Assembly (NCBI RefSeq): GCF_000350225.1
Contig: NW_005178601.1
Location: forward strand, 304,493-368,492
Direction: 5' to 3'
Source: Chondrus crispus
Lineage: Eukaryota; Rhodophyta; Florideophyceae; Gigartinales; Gigartinaceae
Length of the DNA stretch: 64,000 nucleotides
Shown in pieces: positions 18,901 to 28,962 of the stretch. A program made the translations under genes and the position numbers. The notes under the pieces are model-generated. The model was not told the origin of the DNA, did not search any database, and saw only the letters and a list, made by a program, of their open reading frames with translations. Position 1 is the stretch's first letter. Every line of letters begins with the position of its first letter.

Positions 18901-20876
18901 AAAAACTTGGAACCGAAAGCATCCGTCAATACTCGAAATCGTTCATTGCAATATGGAAGGGGTTTTTCAAATTGGATCGCTTCAAGATTCTTGGATTGTC
19001 GGACCCGTCTTCTCTCGTTTGCTCGTATACGCAGAGATTCTGGGACATGGTTTCGATTGTTCAATGGCGCTTGGTGCAGGAAAATGCAAATAAGCATTGC
19101 TTAACCATACGGAAAGCATTACATCAAACCAGCGTTCAACATCGACCCGTTTTGTCAGTCGACCCTTGTGCTGTTGCCAAAACAGTTCTCCGGTTTGCCC
19201 GTGAGTCGATTTTTAAAGTCCTCCGGGCTATGAAAACCACAGTCAACGACAGTCAGCTCCAGTTTCTTGTGTCGTGGTGTTCTCATGTCACAGCATACCA
19301 TCTTCTTTCCCAGAGCGCACAAAGGTGGTGGTGCGATATTGGCAACTCGACTGGTCCAGGGAGAAAGGGAGACGTGAACTTTTCATCATCGATGTTTTTC
19401 TGCCAAGGCCCGCCCGGTACTGGCAAGTCTCACGTCGTCACGATTCTTGTCTGGGCCACAACTCGAAAATCTCTCGGTTCTTTGTTAATTCCTGGTTCTG
19501 GAGATGAGAGGAATCGGTATTCTAGTGTTTCTGATCTCCTAACTGGAAGGGCCTTGGTTTTGACAGTTACAAACGCCGCGATCGATGATCTTCTGATGAA
19601 GTACTTCACGGCAGGCGGCAATGACATTGATTCTGAGTACTCGCCCTTGCGTCTGGGTTCCATGAGTACAGAAGAGGCAGCTCAGCAGTTCCAGATACAC
19701 AAACTATCTCAATCCGAAAAATTGGGACCGGACGCTATCATCAACGAGAGAAAAGCAACCTTTAGCACTCTTGGGTCAGCAATGTCGTTTGACTGGAATC
19801 AAAACATTCATGGTTTTGATCTCATTGTTATTGATGAGGCTGCTTACGCGTGTGAAACGGAAACAACTGCGGTACTCTGCCGGGTTCTCGAAAACGTTGG
19901 CGAACCGGTGCTTGGTACCTCTGTGGTCTTGGTTGGCGATCAAGCTCAGCTTCCGCCATACGACGATAAGACGTTTCATATCTGGACGAGACACAGAGCT
20001 AGTACTCCTCACTTCTTTTCCAAGGCGATGTCTGTGATGACAATGAAACCCTCGTTTCCTCCAGAAACGAGCGCACAGCATGTAGCTATGTGGGAGCAGA
20101 CACCACGTGTCATGTTCCAGTTTCAGAAGCAGATGAGAAGTGCGCCATCTATCGGACGGTATGTCAGCGACAACTTCTACGCTGGGAAAATATTGAATGG
20201 ACCACGGTTACCGCAAAGGTATTGGGCAACTGAGAATTGTATGGAGACTATTTCTTCCGACCGCTTTCCGTTGCGGGTAGTGAACTTCGTGAACACGAAG
20301 CAATGCCATGCCTTGAATGCCACAAACAATGAGGTACATGATCCAAGAGGCGGTTATAGGAATGAATACGAGTGTCATGTCATCATTGAAATGCTGAAAG
20401 AATGGCAGTCGGCATCCCCATCAAGTAAGATGTCGATTGGAATTCTCACTCCGTATATTTCTCAGAAAAACTTTCTGACACAGGCTCTGGAAAAATCAAA
20501 CCTTCGCAATGCGTCGGTATTGACATTCGCATCGGCCCAAGGAAAAGAGTTTGATGTTGTTTTCCTTTCATTAGTGAGAACATACGTTGAGCACAGTGGT
20601 GCCGGAAACAAGCCTACACAATTGACTTTTCTAAACGACAAGCACTCCGCGTGTGTGGCAATTTCACGCGCAAGAGAAGTGCTAATCGTTTTAGGAAAGC
20701 TTCAGAAAATTGCTGTTGGGAGTCCCCTTTGGAAAAAGTACCTGACAAGTCACTGGCATTTCCCTCAATCTGATGATTCTGACGTCAAAGATTTCTTGTA
20801 CCTTGAACCACAAATGAAGAGTCGCAGACGGGAAGAGGTATTGACGCTAGCTGTAGAGACCGAACCTTCTTTCTAA
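15918..20876 (+). CDS. Ulp1-type (C48) SUMO peptidase fused to SF1 helicase
   Basis: The open frame runs to 20876. The Ulp1 similarity begins at FLTKTDCEEIL (15918), without an ATG, which supports an upstream exon. Counting residues from 15948, the peptidase core has H81 (REHFSLVVIE), D115 (CHYDSL), Q167 and C174 (HVTCGPF), the His-Asp-Gln-Cys set of Ulp1 enzymes that mature SUMO or cleave SUMO conjugates. About 900 residues without known domains follow. The C-terminus is a superfamily 1 (Upf1-like) helicase: GPPGTGKS 1154-1161, DEAA from 1296, GDQAQLPP from 1330, QKQMRSAP, FASAQGKEFD and VAISRARE from 1570. Both active sites look intact. It is flanked by inverted satellite arrays 7 kb apart. 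Related Ulp1 and helicase ORFs are known as passengers of large eukaryotic DNA transposons; that role here is inferred. Confidence 0.85.
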   Translation, partial: FLTKTDCEEILKQPHAFISSDALLWFMSSVGLSKYDPAKHYLFDIIHRSSAYMCGQGGPSMPLGYSMSRKTAEAVLKKDVVVYVPLHFREHFSLVVIEGLSQFLSCVEREACECSPLAIKACHYDSLALYTTHKIGVVKKAVSRLVQDCLLSIGLNSSESNIEAHISISRITKKKDQPSGHVTCGPFVALYFRQHLHNIPLQSNKEERRELLLDMLHNLQHEVALKYDSFLIRKGVSTPQRSPTAGKRTRKCSLDSITDELDENYYRIELDSVIESKSPADLLQLCNHWIDSCLWNACGKDREKIPMREESEKVLLKTKFKVLYADKVKKGPKIRPGLRRTVLSLSMGAILQAVDCCYALPGGDASEHIFIAMRTYPQSEVWCRACDLLFNAGSCSKITIGEEGDSSKASPLQKYVRQLFYIFQGSRKSSKHISKKFSSRSRVIMQEISVHVVSIVEYTLQCVDLVVSDSSMSASEKDKALAIQFENIGFVELEHAPHRNSGRFVQNSEFVSEETFGKATFMRMRSSLELGVRIMNASASRVAQGYKKDTARAVQTPKNTVVPSPFLLREIPHAVFAETLSAIEDRMQSVLGCAVGSATLKGVEKLFSFSNQCFAASHGLAPPEEIKLASLKDLDHEPEQEEAIVLETPSKDEALKRVEIDLKEDFRTQVRQKTNEDRRTQVPEKLNEGLASSKSFSPELSVTISDSAHTMVRHHETFSPNDVIYVPCVFELLFSVLHFRHPEARRCKTACSRRNHLVFSGAFNSFLQWKQHGWMTSNMSKSDVFRLERLRDAIVLGSMRIASIPNVACIEVVNIPKRRKDATFPFQYSSIGQTVTNNSGRAVRWAGNVLDIRKSPQSYSYPTWKTSSSLAIGEICFPTDGRDGKLSTSNLIEVEVSYKLVWSPSGKRVPKDSRGRAFDFMELDFVALSHLDKGATETRFGILLENPTHVQQNAETRMVRVAILNNEEGGLRFGVFHNLLSFSKNRDMENRLFIQKLGTESIRQYSKSFIAIWKGFFKLDRFKILGLSDPSSLVCSYTQRFWDMVSIVQWRLVQENANKHCLTIRKALHQTSVQHRPVLSVDPCAVAKTVLRFARESIFKVLRAMKTTVNDSQLQFLVSWCSHVTAYHLLSQSAQRWWCDIGNSTGPGRKGDVNFSSSMFFCQGPPGTGKSHVVTILVWATTRKSLGSLLIPGSGDERNRYSSVSDLLTGRALVLTVTNAAIDDLLMKYFTAGGNDIDSEYSPLRLGSMSTEEAAQQFQIHKLSQSEKLGPDAIINERKATFSTLGSAMSFDWNQNIHGFDLIVIDEAAYACETETTAVLCRVLENVGEPVLGTSVVLVGDQAQLPPYDDKTFHIWTRHRASTPHFFSKAMSVMTMKPSFPPETSAQHVAMWEQTPRVMFQFQKQMRSAPSIGRYVSDNFYAGKILNGPRLPQRYWATENCMETISSDRFPLRVVNFVNTKQCHALNATNNEVHDPRGGYRNEYECHVIIEMLKEWQSASPSSKMSIGILTPYISQKNFLTQALEKSNLRNASVLTFASAQGKEFDVVFLSLVRTYVEHSGAGNKPTQLTFLNDKHSACVAISRAREVLIVLGKLQKIAVGSPLWKKYLTSHWHFPQSDDSDVKDFLYLEPQMKSRRREEVLTLAVETEPSF

Positions 20877-21124
20877 CTAAACATACATCTGACTTATTGA
20901 AACATATCTTGCGTTTCAAAGCAAAAAAACATGGGTTCCCAAAGCATATTTAGTGTACTGTTCTACAGGCCACAGCACACTCCCAAGCAAACACTAAGGG
21001 CATCCCAACATGAGAATCGCACGCGCCATTTTGAGGCTGCGAAACGCAATATTAACCTACAGCACACGCGAAAATTGCAAATCCTGCTGCGCCCTTGGAG
21101 CACACCTGCGCATGCTGCGAGGTC

Positions 21125-21650
21125 AATTCTCATTTTGAGTTTCGCGTCCCTTCGTGGGGTTCGAAACTCCAAAACTCATTCTGAGTTTCGAATCACTTGT
21201 TTTGGGGGTTTCAAGCTCATTTTGAGTTTCGAGTCCCTTTTTTTGGTACTCGAAACTCAAAATGGCAATACTGTACATGAGCACAGTACAGTACCTGCCC
21301 CGTCCCTGAAGCGCCCCCTGGCCCCCCTGTGCATACTTCGAGAAAATTCTCATTTTGAGTTTTGAGTACCTTTTTTCGGGGGTTCGAAACTCATTATGAG
21401 TTTCGAGTCCCTTTTTTTTGGTACTCGAAACTCATTATGAGTTTCGAACCCCTTTTTTTTGGTACTCGAAACTCAAAATGAGTTTCGAGCCCCTTTTTTT
21501 GGTACTCGAAACTCAAAATGGCGATACTGTACATGCGCACAGTACAGTACCTGCCCCGCCCCTGAAAGGGCCCGGCGCATGATTCGAGGCCATTCTCATT
21601 TTTAGTTTCGAGTCCCCTGCTTTGCTTTTTTGGTAAACTCATAATGAGAG
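21125..21650. repeat. Right palindromic satellite array, inverted to the left one
   Basis: Same 40-bp palindromic units as 14402-14800, reverse-complemented, with two copies of the ~85-bp segment (around 21255-21350 and 21515-21600, each with CAGTACAGTACCTGCCCC). It is thus longer than the left array. The pair forms subterminal or terminal inverted repeats around the Ulp1-helicase gene. Confidence 0.85.
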
Positions 21651-22176
21651 TACATCATCTGTCCTTCATTTGTATAATCCACGCACAGTGTTATTTGCGT
21701 TTGCTTTTGGACCAAAAATAAGCCAGGATAGCTGCCGTGGGTCGGGACCCCGTGGGTGATGTGGTTTGTAACTTATATACCTGTACCTTTGATCATTAAT
21801 GAACCGTTGTTGCTGGGTTGAATGCCCCAAAGAGAACGGTATGGCATACCCCCACGCACCCCGTACCCACGCAGAGGGGTAGAGTGGGCCTTTCTTTGAT
21901 CTAGACCATTTTGAAGCCGTTAACCTTTTCGAGCCCGAGCTATAACTCTTGCTTACTCTTAACTCTTGACTGTAGAATATACAATTCCTGTACTCGCTTG
22001 TAACGTTACTTTTTTGTGGTTCTTCGTCGAGTGTAGCCTTTTCATTGAGACCATTTTAGTGTGGTGTTTGTTTACCAAAACTGTGTAGAGTCAGAGAAGC
22101 TTTGTACGTCAATCCCTATCTTCAGAAAAGTATAGTCTCACTGATTTGTAAAGTCGCATTTTGCAGATCGAACAGG
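21651..22176. other. Upstream region of the MULE gene, no other gene
   Basis: No repeat unit or ORF is supported. The first plausible ATG of the following gene is at 22177; in-frame sequence before it has no ATG. Confidence 0.4.
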
Positions 22177-25073
22177 ATGAGCAGTACCAATTACGCAACA
22201 GTGGATGAGCTAGAGGAAGTCATTGATCTAACTCATCCACAGACGTCCCAAAGTGAAGACCAGAGAGTCTCCTCTTTCCCTTCTGATGTTGGAACTCCTA
22301 TACTGACATCGTCATGTCATGATAAGTCACAAATTACTTCGGTCATGGACGTGAAGGAGACCAAGTGGCTCCCAAAGACTTCTGTTATTGGGATTATGAG
22401 AGAGTCTGCGTCTGTCATGTACCATGTTTGTTCAAGAATGATGGCAGAGAGCCTGCAATCTCATAATTCTCTCGTTATTTCCATGCTTGAAACAAGTGAA
22501 GATGGCGTTCTGCATGTAATCCGCGGTCAGACAAGCAGTCAGGTTTTAAATCAATTGGTTTATCGCTTCAAGGCTAACGGAAATTGGGATGGGCGCGTTC
22601 CATTTCTGGAAAGCAGCGAAATCATGCAGAAGCGGAGATACAAGTGCCTCGGAGTGAAGCATTGTGCGCTGGTACCATCTTCATTTAGCGGGAGAAGCCA
22701 TGGAAATAGTGAAACGTTTGAGCAGCTTCTTTCCGAACAGAGGGAGAGGAAGGATGGTAGCGCTTCTGCGAAGCATACCGCTAAGCGTTTGGCAAGGACT
22801 TTGTTTTTGTCGGTACAAAAAAAGTCAACAGTGCGGGTGGGTATTGTCAATACATCAGGACTCCAACTGCATCACAAGGAGCTCCAGGGGTAGTGAAAAA
22901 ATGTCGAGGAGTCCCTAAATTAAGGAAAAACAGATCCACTGGAGAATATTTCCTTGGTTGTTCTGGTTTTCGAAAGGGAGATGGGGATAAACGGTCTAGC
23001 ATCGAAGGTTGGGCGTCGCGGAAGCACTCATCTCAATCTCTACATGCGTTGACAGATGAGGCTCTGGTTGAATTGCAAGAGATGTTACATAGCGGGAGAG
23101 TCGCAGACTGCAGCAAAGAGGACTGTATGTTCTTCCTCAGCAAGGGAAAGAGAACTGCTCAATGTCCGGATCACGGAACATCTCTTATCGAGACTGGGGC
23201 TTGCCCTGTAAAATTAATCCTCATGCAACCGGTCGGTCAGGTGTCGTGCGATACCGCGGTCTACAAAAGAGGTGATATATTGCGAGGACTGCCTCGAGAA
23301 CAAAACACAATTTGTTTTGCCTACTTTCAAGGAATACACAACCATCCCCCGCCACCCCCGCCTGTATCCTCTTTCGCGAAAGATACTCTTATTGTTGAAG
23401 AAGCTCGCAAGTCGAGAGGAGCCCCCGCAGCCCACATCAAATTGGAGGTTCAGAAGAAACTATTGCATAGCTTTGGAGCTAGAGGTTCCGGGGTTTCTGT
23501 AAGTGACCACAGAATTTACGATATCTGCACGGCAATGCAATCTGGCGCAAAAGAAAGAGAAAGCATTGGAACTTTGTTTGAAATGGCAGCGGATGAGAGA
23601 AACGAATATGTGAGAGAAGCCAGAACTGTGGAAAAAGGAGGAGCGGTGGTTCTTTTAGCAACTAATTCAATGATCGCAAAAGGAGCGACGTCATCTAGCT
23701 TTGCCGGAGATGCGACCTTCAAGACATTGGAAAATGACGTTTCTATGGTGAAGGTTGTCATGTCGACAAAAGAAAGTTTCAAGCCATTTCGATTGTCGGC
23801 TAAAGTTTCGTGGTATTTATACAATGTTGTAGCACAAGCTCATCCCGGCCTATCAGGAACGAAGGGAATTGTCGTCGCCAGATTCATGATGAACCGACTT
23901 ACGCGTGATTCGTACTGTATGGGATGGAAACTGTTCCTGGATCACATGCAGACATACTGGAGAAGAGCTGTGAGTGCGCCGCAAAGTTTATGCTTAATAC
24001 GCGTACCATACGTGTTCAATGTAGACCAATGCGGGATCCGGTGCATCGAAATCAGGTCAATAACTACTGACTTCGATGCCGCCGAAATAGAAGGAATTGC
24101 CCTGGCCCTTCAATCGACAATCGGAGGTTCAGCACGTATGCATGTGGAAAACATCATGATTGGTTGTACTGTTCATTTTGACAGGGATGCAAGGCGACGA
24201 GCGGCCCGACTACCGGTGAATATCAGAGATGTGTTCTATAGAACGATGATGAAAATGCGCAACTGCAGAAGCGTTATGGAGGCAAACGAGGCTCTGGACT
24301 ACGTCAGATCGCTGGACAGGTCTTGGGCAGATTGGGTACTAAAATATCCCTTCAAGACGTTGGCAATTACAGCGTTTTCAAATATGGCTGATCAAAATTT
24401 CCGCACTGGATTTCAGGACACAAACATCGTTGAGAGCCAAAATAGGAGAGGACATCACATCTGTGGCGTGCAGATTAATCCAGCCATTGCCGCCAAACGA
24501 CTCGAAGATCTCGACAACATTTCAGTCGAGGAATCGCTTGGATTGGATAGCGGGGTTGGCGCGTACAACATCCTTCGCAAGCGACAGCGGTTTGACTCTT
24601 TGGTTGCCCCATCTGGATCGAAATCTCCGCAGAAAAAACAGAAGAGATCCAAGTTTCTTGGTAATATCCCAGGCAGTTCCGAAAGAAAAATTAAAGCCTC
24701 CGTATCTCGTTCAGACACGAAGCATAAAAGTCGGAACACAATGAAGGGAGACTTGTTGGAAATGAAAATGATTCAGAAGAATGTAGCTGAGGCAATGAAC
24801 GAAATTGTCGAAGAAGCTTCAGCTGTACAGATGGAAAAGCTTACCGATCTGACAATGAAAGTTGAAAATGCGTTATCAGCATTTGATGCCCGAATTGAGA
24901 TTCTGAGTTGCCTGAAGGAAGTAACACAGGATCTTCTCCTGCGCAAAGTTATCTCGACGTTGTTCTTGAAAATTAAAACGAGTGGCGACGATATCAAGAA
25001 TGCTCAAGGCTTGGAAAAGAATGATTCTGCCGTAAACTGTATTGATGTTGATGCTTCTGATAGAGATCTCTGA
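22177..25073 (+). CDS. Mutator-like element (MULE) transposase, two exons likely
   Basis: The first frame starts at ATG 22177 (MSSTNYATVDELEEVIDLTHP region, with the SUMO-interacting-like VIDLT) and ends at 22893. The second frame runs through to 25073. A 47-nt GT...AG intron at 22841-22887 (phase 1) would join them into about 949 aa; a frameshift is the alternative. The second part has a zinc-ribbon/GRF-like CRGVPK...YFLGCSGF, then a C..C..HNHPP pattern of WRKY/GCM1-FLYWCH type. The MULE DDE core follows, counting from the codon at 22893: D273 (GDATFKT), D393 (TDFDAAE), the GCTVHF C-x2-H box and E514 (NIVESQNRR). A coiled coil and acidic tail (CIDVDASD) close it. The catalytic residues are intact. 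No flanking TIR was identified. Confidence 0.82.
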
Positions 25074-25322
25074 GTAGGCACGAAAGTAAAATGGTATCGA
25101 GACTTATGTGTTGATGCTATCTGTGCTATCCTATTGAGTCCCATATTTCTTCTGAAGATCACTCAGCGACCTACGGACTTTGAAAAAGCGTATAGTCCTG
25201 TTAAAAGACTGACTAAACTACCACTTCGAGTATGGAACGCCCTGTTTCATGGGTCCTATACTCATGAATTGAGTAAGCCACCTGTTTTAAGGGTCGATGT
25301 TTGCATTTGTCCTTTGCTGAGG

Positions 25323-25482
25323 TGGTTAATGTTAAGTGAGCAGCAGGCAAATGTTAACTTGTTTACGGAATATGTAGTGTCAACCTCATTTTGAATATTG
25401 AATGGTTAATGTTAAGTGAGCAGCAGGCAAATGTTAACTTGTTTACGGAATATGTAGTGTCAACCTCATTTTGAATATTGAA
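25323..25482. repeat. Perfect 80-bp tandem duplication
   Basis: 25323-25402 and 25403-25482 are identical. Each contains GGCAAATGTTAACTTGTTTAC and ends in CATTTTGAATATTGAA. It lies 250 bp downstream of the MULE stop. Confidence 0.9.
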
Positions 25483-25494
25483 TACCTTTTTGTG

Positions 25495-25585
25495 GGGGTT
25501 CGAAACTCATAATGAGTTTTGGGTCCCTTTTCGGCCTTCCAAATCTCATAATGAGTTTTGGGTCCTTTTTGGAGTTTCAATACAC
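25495..25585. repeat. Short third satellite array
   Basis: Two palindromic units (GGTTCGAAACTCATAATGAG followed by TTTTGGGTCC, then a degenerate copy) of the family that forms the arrays at 14402 and 21125. It places the MULE gene between satellite copies as well. Confidence 0.7.
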
Positions 25586-25974
25586 ATGAAGAGAGCACAG
25601 TATGTATGTCGCCACGATCAAGCGTCTTTGCCATAGAAAAACACTCACTATCTTGAAGTCGCATTAAGTATATTAAAGTTTGCAGGATGTTGCCTTCTCA
25701 TTTGCGCTTTATTACTAAGTAATTTAATCTCATTAGCGCAGCGTAATCCGTGACAGCTTCACCAATGGTAGAGAACTGGACTTTACAGATCGAACTCATG
25801 AGAATTGTTAAAAATTCATCTATTTGTATGATTTACCAAGATTGTATCGATTTTTCACTACCGAAAACAGTCCAGTTTATATCATCCAGAAGATCAAGTG
25901 CGGTACATAGGTAATATAGAGTGTCCATGCGCATGCAGCAGTGGAAATGGTATTCTCATATTGATTTGCCCAGT

Positions 25975-26306
25975 AGCGGGAACATGTTTACTAGAAAATT
26001 AGACGGGTGGTCAATGTTTACCCAGTGGCAAGTAAATGTTTACTAGAAAATTGGACGGTTGGTCAATGTTTACCCAGTGGCAAGTAAATGTTTACTTGTT
26101 GATCGGGGGTCAATTTTTACCCCGTGGAAAGTAAATGTTTACTTGTTGGCAAGTAAATATTTACTTGTTGACGGATATTTGGACTGGACAGGCGGAGTGC
26201 TGTGATAGGTTTTTACCCCGTGGAAAGTAAATGTTTACTTGTTGGCAAGTAAATGTTTACTTGTTGACGGATATTTGGACTGGACAGGCGGAGTGCTGTG
26301 ATAGGT
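25975..26306. repeat. GTAAATGTTTAC-rich tandem repeats
   Basis: AAGTAAATGTTTACT, a near-palindrome, recurs about eight times. The last part is an almost exact 96-bp tandem duplication (26115-26210 and 26211-26306), each ending GGACAGGCGGAGTGCTGTGA. No coding sequence. Confidence 0.85.
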
Positions 26307-26803
26307 TGCAATACTTTGAGTTTTTCAAGAAATTCAATGGCTTCTTTTGCCCCTACTGTAATTGAGTTTATTGTGCAGTGGTGGCGCGCGAAGCTGGAGG
26401 TGCTACGTGTTTCCAGAGTACTCACAGAGTACTCGAGAGAGAGGCTACGCCGGCACAGCGTACGGATGGAGACCAGAGGTGGATGTCGCAAATTAGTGTC
26501 GTCGGCACAGGCGCGTGGAAATGGGTCCTGTTGTTTGGAGTAACGACCTCGGTGCTCGTCCCTGCTGCAGTAGTAACGGTCCTGAGATCAAGCCAATGTG
26601 AGATCAAGCCGGAGTGAGGTCAAGCCAACCTGCAATAACATTTAAAGTTTATGCAGCGATACAGTTCTCCTGACTCTACCACGCATCACGTAAACTCCCC
26701 CACACCTCCGTGTTGCGCCGCTGCCGCACCTCCTTTGATCCCAGTATGTACACCAACCAGACGACGCCACCGACAACAGACCAATCTCCCCACGTTGAAA
26801 GTG

Positions 26804-27683
26804 TAAGAGCATTTCCAACGCGCAATTCTGCGTTGCATAGAATTAATTTTGGAACACTAACGCGAAATTCTGTGCATTTCCAAGATCGTATTGGACGATT
26901 TCTGATTCTATGCCCGCTCCTATACTGTAGATCTGAAAACGATCTACAGTATATATATATAGCTCAGATAGAATTCCCTATAGAATGCCACGTGGACGGC
27001 GTGTCCGCTGCCCTTCCAATGTTTTCCCGCAAACTTCAGTTCCTCTTGGCGGAAAGGCGACTGCAGAACGGTCGGGAGAGCTTTTGCGCGGGTCCATGTC
27101 TGTCACTCAGTCAAGCTAGCGGCTGGAAGCCGCGCCAGACACCTCGCGTTCTAGTCGGCGCGGGCGCACCCTGCGCCACAACTGCAAGCGGAGATCGGCG
27201 GACACCAGGTGGCAGACACAACACGGTGCCTCTCCCGGGCAGTACGTCTATGCCGTGCTCAGACAGCCAGGCGGTGAAAGTCGCGAGGGTAGAGGGGATG
27301 CGTGTGGGGATGAGGGAGGTGTTGTACGGGGGACGCTGATTGGAGATGCTGTGTTTGGGGAAAGAGTTTGTGCAGTTCGTGGAGAGGGGGTTTGGGGGAA
27401 GACCAGAGAGGATCGTCGACCAAGCTTCGGAGAGCGGTGAGCAGGGGAAGGATAGTCAGACAAAAGTCTCAAGGCAGGCGGCGGGCGACGCCGCGCGCGT
27501 TGGCAATGTGAATCTGCTGCAATAGAAACGCAAACTGGCGTTGGGGTTGACGCGGTTAGAATAAGCGTGAATAGATTGACTACACGTCACATACTGTAAA
27601 TCTATTGGAACAACCGGCGAATTGTAAGCTTACACGTTTCAGTTCTATCCCGCTATAGAACCGCGGCGGTGGCGATGCTCTTA
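26804..27683. mobile_element. Putative 0.88-kb TIR element
   Basis: Left end TAAGAGCATTTCCAACGCG and right end (complement) TAAGAGCATCGCCACCGC are imperfect terminal inverted repeats. A 13-bp-arm hairpin (26921-26953, TATACTGTAGATC) lies inside. The 209-aa ORF across it (26710-27339) has no recognisable domain and is not annotated. The ends recall MITEs with TWA targets, but left TAA and right TTA are not an exact direct repeat. Confidence 0.4.
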
Positions 27684-28962
27684 GCGCAATAGGAACTGTA
27701 TAAAGATCCTTTCAGATTTGTCGCAAATCATTGCTGCTCCATCAACTCCAAAGAAAGCGAGGTGCGAGACCGTGATTTTATCGACGCCTGTTGCGATAAC
27801 CAAGGTTTCCAATGATACCTTCAACCTTCTGCGTTCTTTAAGTTACGACGTTATCACACCGCTGTACGGCAGTTCCCTAGCGATGTGGCCATCGATTGAT
27901 TTTGCTTTCATGAGGGAGCGAGATGGCTCTTGCCCTAGGAGATATATAACGAAGAAGCGTGATTTATTGTGTCTAAGGTTGCAGTTCCAACTTCTTCGGG
28001 CGGTTAGTTTGGGATGACGTGTGGGGCTTTTGACTACTAGTGTTTGGATACTGTACCGGGAGCAGAAGTCGTTTTTTTGATGATTGTCTCGCTACCCTTG
28101 TCGCTGCAGCCCCCTTAAAATGATACCCTGTACCACGAACGAACTGTACATTCACTGTTGTCGCTGTGTGCATCAAGTCCTACAGCACAGAGTTGTGCTA
28201 CGACTGGAACGAATTCATGGCCTTGTAAGACGTTTTCCCTGGGCCAATCCTAGTCTTAAAAGTGTCGCAAGTTCTAAACTCCCCGAGTGCTTGGTTGCTC
28301 TATTCAGGTGACCAAGGCGTTGCAGCGGAAACCCATTTGTGAAACGACGAGATGGTGCGGCGGACACGTGCATGTCGGTGTTTTAGTGTGGCCGAAAAAG
28401 AGAGCCTGGGTATGGGAAACGGAACCTTTGATGAGATCAAGAGATGTGCACGTTGGCACAATCGGCGGCGGCAACGATGACGTCGAACATGTGGTACTAT
28501 CGTACACGCATGGCGGCGCACTGTAAATACGCCCAGGCGTCCATTCTGGACATTCAAAAGAGATCTCGAGTGCCCAGACGTCCATGCTGCGCATTCCGAA
28601 GAGATCTCGAGTCCTCTTGCTTGGCCGACGGCCGTCATACTGTACACATCCGCGACTACGCGGCTACTGTACATGAGAGCGGCGCATTGTTGCCGTGTTC
28701 AGACTCTATGCTAGCGAGCTGTCTCAGAGTTAATGCACACCAGCAGTAAGAACACCGCTCTCCCACACCGCGCCCGTAAGAGGTGTATCCCGTCTCATGC
28801 CCCCGGGCAAGCTGTCCATATCTCCCCAACAAACCGCACTTCCTTGCTTCACATTTCCAACCGCCCTCTGTTTCGAACATAAAGACAACACTTTTTAACC
28901 ATCCACTTCCTCCTCCCCAGGTTTTAATCCATCCTTCTCGTTCGCCTCTCCGTCTCGCAGCT
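27684..28962. other. No supported gene; two 40-bp near repeats near the 3' end
   Basis: Short unrelated ORFs only. 28532-28571 and 28573-28612 are similar 40-bp units ending AAGAGATCTCGAGT, about 350 bp upstream of the membrane-protein gene. An inverted pair (TACTGTACA, TACTGTACAT) is near 28639-28675. Confidence 0.45.

Noticed and set aside
2171-26306. CRISPR-like array
   Set aside because: The repeats are palindromic satellites with variable, non-unique spacers in a eukaryotic context; no cas genes are present.
26710-27339. 209-aa plus-strand ORF
   Set aside because: No motif, spans a putative TIR element and a hairpin, and has the composition of non-coding sequence.
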